Of a DNA stretch of 28,033 nucleotides, positions 7,074 through 15,231 are shown piece after piece. The notes below the pieces were generated by a model. It did no database searches. It saw nothing but the letters and a program-made list of their open reading frames with translations, and had not been told where the DNA came from. The stretch's first letter is position 1, and every line of letters begins with the position of its first letter. The position numbers were made by a program, and so were the translations under genes. This stretch comes from Scatomorpha merdavium (lineage in GTDB: Bacteria > Bacillota > Clostridia > Oscillospirales > Oscillospiraceae): assembly GCA_018711415.1 (NCBI GenBank), contig DVIJ01000069.1, forward strand, positions 1 to 28,033, read 5' to 3'.

Positions 7074-8979
7074 AAGGCTCGAGGAGATCTGGGCGTCATA
7101 CGTATACGAGGGCAGGCTGGACAGCTCCGTGCAGCCCGCCGTGGCCGAGTGCTGGAAGAAGTGCCGCGAGGCCGGCGTGGACCCGAACGGCGGACTGGGC
7201 CGCCGCGTGGACGAAGCTGTGTTCCGCTCCATACGCGAGGCCAACAGCACGCTCATGGAGACCGCGCTGCCGATCATGCAGAGCGTGTTCGACATCGTCC
7301 GCAGGACGGGCTTTCTCATGGTCCTGACGGACAGCGCGGGCTATGTGCTGGCGACGATGGGGGACGAGTCAATCATGGAGCGGACGGAGGACCTGCGCTT
7401 CGTCCCGGGCGCGCTCTGGTCGAACCTCAGCGTGGGTACCAACGCGATAAGCGTTGCGCTGGACTGCGACACGCCCATACAGATGGTCGGCCCGGAGCAC
7501 TATTGCCGCACTCACCACGGCTGGACCTGCTCCGCCGCGCCGATACACGGCGTGAACGGCGAGGTAATCGGCTGCTTCAACATGTCCGGAGACGCCTCCG
7601 GTGTCCATGACCACACCCTGGCCGTCGTGCTGGCGGCGGTCTACGGCATAGAGGGCAAGCTGAACCTCCTGCACAACGCGGAGCTCATGCGCACAGCGCT
7701 CGAAAGCAGCGCAGACGGTATCGTCCTCCTGAGCCAGGACGACTACAGGGCCATCTGGATAAACAGCGCCGCAGGCAGGCTGCTGGGTCAGGACCTGGAG
7801 GAACTGCGCGGCCGGGACTTCCGCCCCCTCATGCCGGACATAGGCTGGGACGCCATGGACTGGCGGCGAGGCAGCCGCTGCTTTGCCGATGACTCGCGGC
7901 TCATAACGTCCGAGGGTGTGCTGCACTGTTCGGTCTCCGTCAGCCCATCCATGGACTATGTGACGCGGACCCTCTGCGTCACGCTCAAGAAGCAGAAACA
8001 CCTCATCGACTCCGTGAACAAGGTCAGCGGGAACCGGGCCATCTACACCTTCCAGGACATCTACACCCGCGATCCGGTAATGAAAAAGACCATCGCCCTC
8101 GCCCGGCGCTACGCCCGATATGACGGGAATATCCTCATAGAAGGCGAGAGCGGCACGGGCAAGGAGCTCTTTGCCCAGGCCATGCACAACGAGAGCAGCC
8201 GGGCCGAGGGACCCTTCGTGGCGATAAACTGCGCCTCCATACCGCGCGACCTGCTCGAGCGCGAGCTCTTCGGCTACGAGGCCGGCGCCTTCCCCGGCGC
8301 GCAGTCCGCGGAGGGCAACCCCGGCCGCTTCGAGCTGGCAAATCACGGCACCCTATTCCTCGACGAGATTGGCGAACTGCCCATAGAATTCCAGCCCAAG
8401 CTCCTGCGCGCCGTGGAGACGCACTCCATAACCCGAGTCGGTGGCGGCCAGGAGATAGAGCTGGATATCCGCATCATCGCCTCCACCAACCGGAGACTCG
8501 AGCAGCTCGCCGCCGAGGGAGGCTTCCGCCAGGACCTCTACTACCGCCTCAACGTCCTGAAGCTCGAGATACCGCCCCTGCGCGAGCGGCCCGGAGACAT
8601 CGGCCTGTGCGCTGAGCACTTTCTCTCCCGGCTTAACGCCATGTCCGGAGAGCAGGAGCGGAACATGACAGCGGAGTTCCTCTCCGGTCTTATGGAGTAC
8701 GACTGGCCCGGCAACGTTCGGGAGCTCCAGAACAGCCTCGAGCGCGCCTACTACTCCGCCGCGGGGGGCGAGCTGGATGCCCAGAGTCTCCGCCTGGCGC
8801 TCCTGCCCGGACCCAAACCCCAGGAACGGCAGGACTCAGGTGAGGCCGGCGAACTTCTGGCCGCGCTCACCCTCTCCGGCGGAGACGTGGAGGAGGCTGC
8901 AAAACGCCTCGGCACCAGCCGCGCCACCCTCTATAGGAGGATAAAACGCTGCGGCATAGACCTCAAAAGCTTGAGATAG
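7060..8979 (+). CDS. acoR: AcoR-like bacterial enhancer-binding regulator with altered GAFTGA loop
   Basis: 639 aa. The N-terminal region, with a GAF-like domain at about 65-200, resembles AcoR/DhaR regulators. A PAS-like segment follows at 210-310. The AAA+ domain has Walker A GESGTGKE (362-369), Walker B GTLFLDEI (430-437) and WPGNVREL (549-556). A Fis-type helix-turn-helix ends the protein (about 595-639). The loop that contacts sigma-54 reads GAFPGA (409-414, Pro codon 8293-8295) instead of GAFTGA. In studied relatives the Thr is needed for sigma-54 activation, so activity may be altered. Start ATG 7060 is preferred over 7051 because GGGGAGG (7044-7050) is then 9 nt away. It overlaps lplA by 14 bp. 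It probably controls the downstream dehydrogenase operon in response to its substrate. Confidence 0.88.
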   Translation: MKDLKRLEEIWASYVYEGRLDSSVQPAVAECWKKCREAGVDPNGGLGRRVDEAVFRSIREANSTLMETALPIMQSVFDIVRRTGFLMVLTDSAGYVLATMGDESIMERTEDLRFVPGALWSNLSVGTNAISVALDCDTPIQMVGPEHYCRTHHGWTCSAAPIHGVNGEVIGCFNMSGDASGVHDHTLAVVLAAVYGIEGKLNLLHNAELMRTALESSADGIVLLSQDDYRAIWINSAAGRLLGQDLEELRGRDFRPLMPDIGWDAMDWRRGSRCFADDSRLITSEGVLHCSVSVSPSMDYVTRTLCVTLKKQKHLIDSVNKVSGNRAIYTFQDIYTRDPVMKKTIALARRYARYDGNILIEGESGTGKELFAQAMHNESSRAEGPFVAINCASIPRDLLERELFGYEAGAFPGAQSAEGNPGRFELANHGTLFLDEIGELPIEFQPKLLRAVETHSITRVGGGQEIELDIRIIASTNRRLEQLAAEGGFRQDLYYRLNVLKLEIPPLRERPGDIGLCAEHFLSRLNAMSGEQERNMTAEFLSGLMEYDWPGNVRELQNSLERAYYSAAGGELDAQSLRLALLPGPKPQERQDSGEAGELLAALTLSGGDVEEAAKRLGTSRATLYRRIKRCGIDLKSLR

Positions 8980-9038
8980 GTCGTCGCACTTTTCTCAATA
9001 TTTTGAGACAATTTGATACGATTCTCAAGAAAACGAGA
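8961..9038 (+). promoter_or_regulatory. Array of three palindromes upstream of the dehydrogenase operon
   Basis: Three 16-bp inverted repeats of the form TCTCAA-N4-TTGAGA. Site A (8961-8976) is CCTCAA-AAGC-TTGAGA and lies in the last codons of the regulator gene. Site B (8993-9008) is TCTCAA-TATT-TTGAGA and is perfect. Site C (9023-9038) is TCTCAA-GAAA-ACGAGA, with a weaker right arm that is part of the terminator stem. The starts are 32 and 30 bp apart, close to three helical turns, so the sites would face the same side. They lie about 160-230 bp before the expected start of the operon, a distance typical of enhancer-binding-protein sites. Confidence 0.55.
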
Positions 9039-9066
9039 CGGAACGCCAGGTTCCGTCTCGTTTTTT
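9031..9066 (+). terminator. Rho-independent terminator of lplA-acoR
   Basis: A perfect 14-bp stem (9031-9044 with 9050-9063) around GCCAG, ending in TTTTTT (9061-9066). It separates the regulator transcript from the Lin0512/aco operon. Confidence 0.9.
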
Positions 9067-9067
9067 C

Positions 9068-9083
9068 TGTGAAAATTCTCACA
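9068..9083. promoter_or_regulatory. CRP-type palindrome TGTGA-N6-TCACA
   Basis: A perfect match to the classical CRP half-site pair with the right 6-bp spacing, about 110 bp before the expected operon start. Crp/Fnr-family proteins are plausible in this kind of host, but no such regulator is encoded in the window. A match this short could arise by chance in AT-rich intergenic DNA. Confidence 0.35.
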
Positions 9084-9159
9084 ATTTATGAAAATGGCCC
9101 TAATTAACTGCCTTTAGCTTGTCCTTGCCGCCGAAAAAATTGAAATTGCAGGAATTAAC

Positions 9160-9188
9160 TTGAGATTTTTGAGACGGTAGTATATACT
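9160..9188 (+). promoter_or_regulatory. Promoter of the Lin0512/aco operon
   Basis: -35 TTGAGA (9160-9165), 17-bp spacer, -10 TATACT (9183-9188). A second TTGAGA lies in the spacer at 9169-9174, so two half-sites of the operator motif sit in direct repeat over the promoter. The expected start is near 9195. Confidence 0.6.
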
Positions 9189-9228
9189 TTGAGTGGGAAA
9201 TTTGGAAACGGCAAAGAGAGGTGAGGGT

Positions 9229-9588
9229 TTGAAGAAATTCATCGTAGAGTTTGGAATGGGTACGGACTTTCACGGCCAGGACGTGACGAAAGCGGCCAGG
9301 AAGGCGGTACGGGACGCGGTATCCCGCAGCTGCCTCTGTGGACTAGAGGACGTACTGGGGCTGATGGACTTCACGCGGCAGGTGCACATCGTGGCGACGG
9401 TGGCGGTGCCGCGGCCGGAGGAAGTGGACTGCTCCGCCGTTGCGGAGGAGCTGCCGGTCGGCACGGTGGAGGTCCGCGCGGTGAAGGGAGGCCTGACTGC
9501 GGAGGGCCTGTGCATCCGGGACTTCGGAGACAGTGACAGGAGCATCGAGGCGGCATTGGCCGCCGTGGAAGTATTCATACGCGAATAG
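9229..9588 (+). CDS. Lin0512-family conserved protein, function unknown
   Basis: 119 aa from a TTG start at 9229, giving MKKFIVEFGMGTDFHGQD, the usual N-terminus of the Lin0512 family (TIGR02058). The ribosome site is GAGAGG at 9216-9221. An upstream GTG (9193) would fall at or before the transcription start. Family members are small soluble proteins with a conserved GxGxDxHGQD(V/I)TKAA(R/V)KAV(R/K)(D/N)A(I) block near the N-terminus. No activity is established. Its place as first gene of the operon suggests a role linked to the dehydrogenase complex or its substrate. DUF6506, another orphan family, closes the same operon. Confidence 0.8.
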   Translation: MKKFIVEFGMGTDFHGQDVTKAARKAVRDAVSRSCLCGLEDVLGLMDFTRQVHIVATVAVPRPEEVDCSAVAEELPVGTVEVRAVKGGLTAEGLCIRDFGDSDRSIEAALAAVEVFIRE

Positions 9589-9651
9589 GCCATGACGACG
9601 CCGTGCGAAAGACCGACTGAGAGTTAAAAGGTAAGTGCCGGGGAAAATACG

Positions 9652-9849
9652 AACAGCCAATGCGCAAGCCATGGTTTCCTTTCGGAAGCCTCTCCGCCCG
9701 ATTGACGCCCTGTGCGGCATGAAATCCAGCACCGTAAACAGCCTGTCATAAAATACTGCAGCGCTTTTGAATGTGAACAGCTGCGTATCCAGGATGACCT
9801 CCTGCGGGCAGATAGCTGTCGGCCTTTCTCTTATAGCATTTTCTTCCAT
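9652..9849 (-). pseudogene. Transposase N-terminal remnant
   Basis: The minus strand from ATG 9849 reads about 66 codons resembling the N-terminus of a transposase: TAICPQEVILDTQLFTF, then FYDRLFTVLDFMPHRASIGRRG, then a segment where the family normally continues with further helices. After about 9652 the similarity stops, the reading frame runs into unrelated sequence and the DDE catalytic core is missing. I judge this a truncated relic of an insertion sequence. It occupies the otherwise gene-free 9589-9987 gap. No terminal inverted repeats or target duplications could be made out. The family name is from memory and needs a search. Confidence 0.45.
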
Positions 9850-9987
9850 GCAATTTCCCCAAAAAGAGGCTCCCCTTTTTACGACATCGGAGTGGTCCCG
9901 GCTTTCAGGCATTGCCTGTACCTCCTGCAATCACTAGGTTTTTGCGTTCGGCTCATGGCCGCAGAACTTATTATGCGAGGTGAAAAA

Positions 9988-10812
9988 ATGCTGAAACTTG
10001 ACTTTACCGGGAAAAACGTGGTTGTGACCGGCGGGGGACGCGGGCTTGGAAAGGCCTGTGCTCTTGCCTATGCGGACTGCGGCGCCGACGTGTTCATCGG
10101 CAACCGCAAGGAAGACGAGGGCAAGTCTACCGTCGCCGAAATCGAGTCCATGGGGCGTCGTGCGGCTTTCAAGCGCACTGACGTGGCTGTAAAACAAGAT
10201 GTATTTGATCTCATTGATGCCGCAAAGGAGTTTTTTGGAGGCAGGATAGACGTTATCATGCACGCTGCCGGCGTTATTTCCACCTATGACCTCATGGCGG
10301 CTGAGGAGGCCGAGGTGCGCAGGCTCTTCGATATCAACATCATGGGTACGTCCCACATCATCCAGGCCGGTCTTGAGCATATGATGCCGATCGGCGGCGG
10401 CAATATCGTCACCACCTCCTCCATAGCGGGCAGAACGAACCTAGGAATGCTGGAGCACTACTGTGTGTCCAAGGCGGCGGTCATCAGCCTGACCCAGGCC
10501 GGCGCTAAGAAAGGCGCGCCATTCAACGTCAGGGTGAATTCCGTCGCCCCCGGCATCATCCGTACCCGCATGTGGGAGGAGATACTCGACGGCATGGCCA
10601 CCGGCTTCCACGGTAGCGAGGGCGGACGCAACGCCGTTTCCGAGGAGGAGCGCGAGGCCAATTGGAACAATTCGGTCAAGGGCCTGATCCCTCTCGGCAG
10701 GGCGCAGCAGCCGGAGGACATTGCTTGGGGCGCGCTGTTCCTCTCCTCGGATCTCGCCCGCGAGATAACCGGCCAGGTACTACACGTTGACGGCGGCTGC
10801 TGCATGGTGTAA
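9988..10812 (+). CDS. Short-chain dehydrogenase/reductase (SDR)
   Basis: 274 aa, a classical SDR. The Rossmann glycine motif is TGGGRGLG (14-21), NAAG is present as HAAG (92-95), the catalytic set is Asn117, Ser144/145, Tyr158 and Lys162, and the C-terminus has the usual ITGQVLHVDGG. ATG 9988 is chosen because GAGGTG lies 7 nt upstream. A longer in-frame reading from 9712 runs through the transposase relic and has no support. It would oxidise or reduce a small alcohol/ketone with NAD(P). In an acetoin-type operon, a diol or ketol dehydrogenase is a reasonable guess. The gene is less GC-rich than its neighbours and sits next to a mobile-element relic, so it may have been acquired. Confidence 0.85.
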   Translation: MLKLDFTGKNVVVTGGGRGLGKACALAYADCGADVFIGNRKEDEGKSTVAEIESMGRRAAFKRTDVAVKQDVFDLIDAAKEFFGGRIDVIMHAAGVISTYDLMAAEEAEVRRLFDINIMGTSHIIQAGLEHMMPIGGGNIVTTSSIAGRTNLGMLEHYCVSKAAVISLTQAGAKKGAPFNVRVNSVAPGIIRTRMWEEILDGMATGFHGSEGGRNAVSEEEREANWNNSVKGLIPLGRAQQPEDIAWGALFLSSDLAREITGQVLHVDGGCCMV

Positions 10813-10866
10813 GCGGCTAAGGAAGATCAAATAACAATCGAATTTATTTCCAAAGGAGGCTATTGA

Positions 10867-11849
<983 letters not shown>

Positions 11850-11853
<4 letters not shown>

Positions 11854-12818
11854 CGATGATGACTTATGCGGAGGCCATCCGCGAGGGCATGAGCATACGC
11901 ATGCGCGAGAACCCGAACGTCGTCCTCTTCGGCGAGGACGTCGGTGCCTTTGGCGGCTGCTTCGGCGTATCCGCCGGTATGTTCGACGAGTTCGGCCCCG
12001 AGAGAGTGCGCGACACGCCCATTTCCGAGGGCGCCATCATAGGCTGCGCGGTAGGCGCGGCGGCGACCGGGCTCCGGCCCATTGCGGAGCTGATGTTCTG
12101 CGACTTCCTGACGGTCGGCATGGACCAGCTCGTGAACCAGGCGGCGAAGATGCGCTATATGTTCGGCGGCAAGATCTCGATGCCGATGGTCGTCCGCCTC
12201 CCGGCGGGCGCCGGCACCGGCGCTGCGGCGCAGCATTCCCAGAGCCTTGAGGCATGGCTGACCCACGTTCCCGGCCTGAAGGTCGTATACCCCTCCTGCG
12301 CGCAGGACGCCCTGGGCCTCATGCTCTCTGCCATAGACGACGACAACCCCGTCATGTACTTCGAGCAGAAGGTCCTGCTCGGCATGAAGGGCGAGGTCTC
12401 GAGCCTTGAGCCCATCCCCCTGGGCAAGGGCCGCGTGGCCCGCGAGGGCGGGGACCTCTCCATCATCACTTACGGCAGACAGGTCTACGACGCGCTCGAG
12501 GCGGCTGAAAAGCTCGCCGCGGAGGGCATAGGCGTAGAGGTCATCGACCTGCGCAGCCTCTACCCCCTGGACAAGGAGCTCATAGGCGAGAGCATCGCCA
12601 AGACGCACAAGGCCATCGTGATAACCGAGGAGGTCAAGCGCGGCGGCTACGGCGGCGAGATCAGCGCAATCATCGGCGAGGAGTTCTTCGACTACCTCGA
12701 CGCGCCGGTAATCCGCATCGGTGCCCTTGATACGCCGGTCCCCTTCGCCCCGAACCTCGAGCAGTACTACATCCCGAACGCCCAGGATATCCTTGTGGCG
12801 GCAAAGAAGATGTTCTAA
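11850..12818 (+). CDS. acoB: Acetoin dehydrogenase-type E1 component, beta subunit
   Basis: 322 aa, matching the transketolase-like beta subunit of AcoB/PdhB. Landmarks are VVLFGEDVGAFGG (31-43), the PISEGAIIGCAVGAA segment, and the C-terminal transketolase domain with VIDLRSLYPLD and KRGGYGGEISA. It forms the alpha2beta2 E1 with the preceding gene, whose stop overlaps its ATG. GAGGAGG at 11833-11839 supports the start. A strong hairpin terminator follows 14 bases after the stop, so expression of the genes after it may be lower. Confidence 0.92.
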
Positions 12819-12832
12819 ACCAGGCGACGGTC

Positions 12833-12871
12833 AGGCCCGCAGGCGCTCCACCGGCTCTGCGGGCCTTTTTT
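12833..12871 (+). terminator. Internal terminator/attenuator between acoB and acoX
   Basis: AGGCCCGCAG (12833-12842) pairs with CTGCGGGCCT (12857-12866) around a 14-nt loop, followed by TTTTTT (12866-12871). It lies inside the operon, with acoX starting only 15 bases later. It should reduce transcription of acoX-acoC-acoL relative to acoAB unless it is read through. Confidence 0.8.
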
Positions 12872-12885
12872 GAGAGGTGTTGCGT

Positions 12886-13896
12886 TTGAACAGGACGATA
12901 GGCGTCATCGCCAACCCGGCGTCGGGCAAGGATATCCGGCGCCTCGTCTCCTATGCGACGACGATAGACAACAACGAGAAGGTGAACATCTGCAAGCGCA
13001 TCGTGCTGGCGGCGCAGGGCCTGGGCATAGAGCGGGTCCTGTTCATGCCGGAGACCTTCATGATTGGCTGGGCGGTGCGCGAGGGCCTGGAGAGCGACGG
13101 AGTGCTCCGGGCGCAGGTGGAGCTGCTGGACTTCGAGATAGAGGCCGCGCAGGAGGATACGACCCGGGCGGCGCGGATGCTGGAGGAGCAGGGCGTCGGC
13201 TGCGTGGTGGTCCTGGGCGGAGACGGCACGAGCCGGGCCGCTGCCAAGGGCATAGCGGAAGTTCCGATGCTCTCCGTCTCCACCGGGACGAACAACGTCT
13301 ACCCCACGCTTATGGAAGGCACGGTGGCGGGCATGGCCGCGGCTGCGGTCTCGCTCATGCCGGAGCCCTACGGCTGCTGTCTCCGGGACAAGCGCATAGA
13401 GGTCCGCGTGAACGGGCAGCTGCGTGACATCGCGCTCATAGACGCCGTGGTCTCGGACGACTTCTTCGCCGGGGCGAGGGCGATCTGGGACGCGGAGCGG
13501 ATGCGGCTTATCGTCGCCTCGCGCTGCCACCCGGCGACCATCGGCTTTTCCGCTGTGGCGGGTGTCTGCGGCATAGTGGAGGACAGGGACGACTGTGCTC
13601 TGGCCGTCGAGCTCGGCGGAGGAGGCAGGCGCGTCACGGCGCCGATAGCCGCGGGAGTGCTCACGGAGGTGGGCGTAACCGGCGTACGCCGCCTGGAGCT
13701 GGGCGAGGGTTTCCGCTTCCTGGCCCAGGCGCGGCACATGATAGCCCTCGACGGGGAGCGCGAGTTGCGCGTGGACCCCGGGGACGAGGTCACGTTCACC
13801 GTATTGCGAAACGGACCCTGGCGGGTCATGCCCAGGGCGGCACTAAGCGAGGCCGCGAGACTGGGCATGTTCCGGCCGGATAAGGAGGAAATGTAA
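12886..13896 (+). CDS. acoX: AcoX, ATP-NAD kinase-like protein
   Basis: 336 aa from a TTG start at 12886, giving MNRTIGVIANPASGKD. AGAGG at 12873-12877 is 8 nt upstream; GTG 12877 or TTG 12880 would lack a site. The nucleotide-binding motif is GGDGTSRA (111-118) with VSTGTNN after it, as in the ATP-NAD/diacylglycerol kinase fold. AcoX proteins accompany acetoin dehydrogenase genes. Their activity is not established, although the fold predicts nucleotide or NAD phosphorylation. Its presence is the best local evidence that this is an aco-type rather than a pyruvate dehydrogenase cluster. The ATG of the E2 gene follows its stop directly. Confidence 0.88.
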   Translation: MNRTIGVIANPASGKDIRRLVSYATTIDNNEKVNICKRIVLAAQGLGIERVLFMPETFMIGWAVREGLESDGVLRAQVELLDFEIEAAQEDTTRAARMLEEQGVGCVVVLGGDGTSRAAAKGIAEVPMLSVSTGTNNVYPTLMEGTVAGMAAAAVSLMPEPYGCCLRDKRIEVRVNGQLRDIALIDAVVSDDFFAGARAIWDAERMRLIVASRCHPATIGFSAVAGVCGIVEDRDDCALAVELGGGGRRVTAPIAAGVLTEVGVTGVRRLELGEGFRFLAQARHMIALDGERELRVDPGDEVTFTVLRNGPWRVMPRAALSEAARLGMFRPDKEEM

Positions 13897-15222
13897 ATGG
13901 CAAAACTCGTAGTGATGCCGAAGCTCGGCCTCACGATGACGGAGGGCGCAGTCAGCCGCTGGCTCAAAAATGAGGGCGAGCCGGTGCAGGAGGGCGAGCC
14001 CCTTTTCGAGGTGGAGACGGACAAACTGACGAACACGATAGAGGCGACTGCCTCCGGCACGCTTTTGAAGATCCTGGCCAAGGAGGGGGATACTCTGCCC
14101 TGCCTGACCGGGGTGGCGGTGATTGGCTCGCCCGGCGAGGACATATCCGGTCTGATCCCCGGTGCCGAGCCGAAGGCCGAGGCCCCTTCGGCCCCTGCGG
14201 CGGCGCCCGCGCCTGCGCCGGCCAAGGCTCCCGGCGGCAGGGTCGTGGCGTCTCCGGCGGCGAAGAAGCTGGCGAAAGAGCTGGGCCTGGACATCGCCCT
14301 CGTCCCCGGCACCGGCCCCGGCGGCCGCGTGACGGAGGAGGACGTCAGGAAATTCAAGGCAGCGCCGCCTCCCCCGCCGCCGAAACCGGAACCCGCGCCC
14401 GAGCCGGGGCCGAAGGCCAGCCCCCTGGCCGCCAAGGCCGCGGCTGAGCTGGGCATGGACCTCAAGGACGTCCCTCACAAGGGCGGCCGCATCCTGGCGG
14501 CGGATATCCTGGCTGCGGCCTCGAAGCCCGCGGCGGCTGAGGCTCCCAGGGAAGAGGTAAAGCCCATGACGGGTATGCGCAAGGTCATCGCCCGGAACAT
14601 GCAGAACAGCCACATGACGAGCCCGACGGTCACCTTCAACCTGGGCTGCGACGTGACGGAGCTCTCCCGCCTGCGCGAAAGGCTCAAGGCCGAGGGGCTG
14701 AAGGTCAGCTATACGGACATGCTTGTGAAGCTCGTGGCCCTGGCGCTGAGGGAGTACCCCATGCTCAACTGCTCCGTGGACGGGGAGAAGATCGTCTACA
14801 AGAACTACGTGAACATGGGCGTGGCGGTGGCGCTGGACAACGGCCTCGTCGTGCCGAACGTGCCGGACGCGGACAAGAAGGGACTGGCCGAGATCTCCGC
14901 CGAGGTGAAGGAGCTGGCGGAGCTGGCGCGCAAGGGCGGCCTGCCCATGGACAGGCTCCGCGGCGGGACCTTCACGATAACGAACCTGGGCATGTACGGC
15001 ATAGAGAGCTTCTCGCCCATCATAAACCAGCCGGAGGTGGCCATACTCGGCGTGAACGCGATAGTGGAAAAGCCCGTAGTCGTGGACGGAGAGCTCTGCG
15101 TGCGGCCTATACTGAACCTCTCCCTCACGGCGGACCACCGCGTGGTGGACGGCTCCGTTGCGGCGCAGTTCTTGCAGCGCGTGAAGAAGCTCATAGAGTT
15201 CCCCGCGCTGGTGCTGGCCTAG
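13897..15222 (+). CDS. acoC: Dihydrolipoamide acyltransferase (E2), with two subunit-binding segments
   Basis: 441 aa. The lipoyl domain is at 1-80 with Lys43 in ETDKLTN. After an Ala/Pro linker, a peripheral subunit-binding domain spans about 116-153 (ASPAAKKLAKELG then GTGPGGRVTEEDV). A Pro-rich linker follows (155-171), then a second, degenerate binding domain at about 173-208 (ASPLAAKAAAELGMD then GGRILAADIL). The acyltransferase catalytic domain runs from 222 to the end, with DHRVVDG (His414, Asp418). It transfers the acetyl group from lipoate to CoA and forms the core of the complex. TAAGGAGG (13881-13888) precedes the ATG. Confidence 0.92.
   Translation: MAKLVVMPKLGLTMTEGAVSRWLKNEGEPVQEGEPLFEVETDKLTNTIEATASGTLLKILAKEGDTLPCLTGVAVIGSPGEDISGLIPGAEPKAEAPSAPAAAPAPAPAKAPGGRVVASPAAKKLAKELGLDIALVPGTGPGGRVTEEDVRKFKAAPPPPPPKPEPAPEPGPKASPLAAKAAAELGMDLKDVPHKGGRILAADILAAASKPAAAEAPREEVKPMTGMRKVIARNMQNSHMTSPTVTFNLGCDVTELSRLRERLKAEGLKVSYTDMLVKLVALALREYPMLNCSVDGEKIVYKNYVNMGVAVALDNGLVVPNVPDADKKGLAEISAEVKELAELARKGGLPMDRLRGGTFTITNLGMYGIESFSPIINQPEVAILGVNAIVEKPVVVDGELCVRPILNLSLTADHRVVDGSVAAQFLQRVKKLIEFPALVLA
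13915..13943 (+). repeat. 29-bp direct repeat, copy 1 (E2 lipoyl domain)
   Basis: These 29 bases are identical to 15250-15278 in the E3 gene and encode MPKLGLTMTE of the lipoyl domain. They show recent duplication or gene conversion between the lipoyl domains of E2 and E3. Confidence 0.85.
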
Positions 15223-15231
15223 GAGGTGCAC

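Noticed and set aside
9040..9228. A sigma-54 (-24/-12) promoter before the Lin0512/aco operon
   Set aside because: The best candidate, TGGCCC at about 9095 with GCC downstream, has 12 bases between GG and GC instead of 10. No other spaced match exists in this interval.
9712..9987. N-terminal extension of the SDR from position 9712
   Set aside because: It would add 92 residues with no SDR similarity, crosses the antisense transposase relic, and lacks a ribosome site. ATG 9988 has one.
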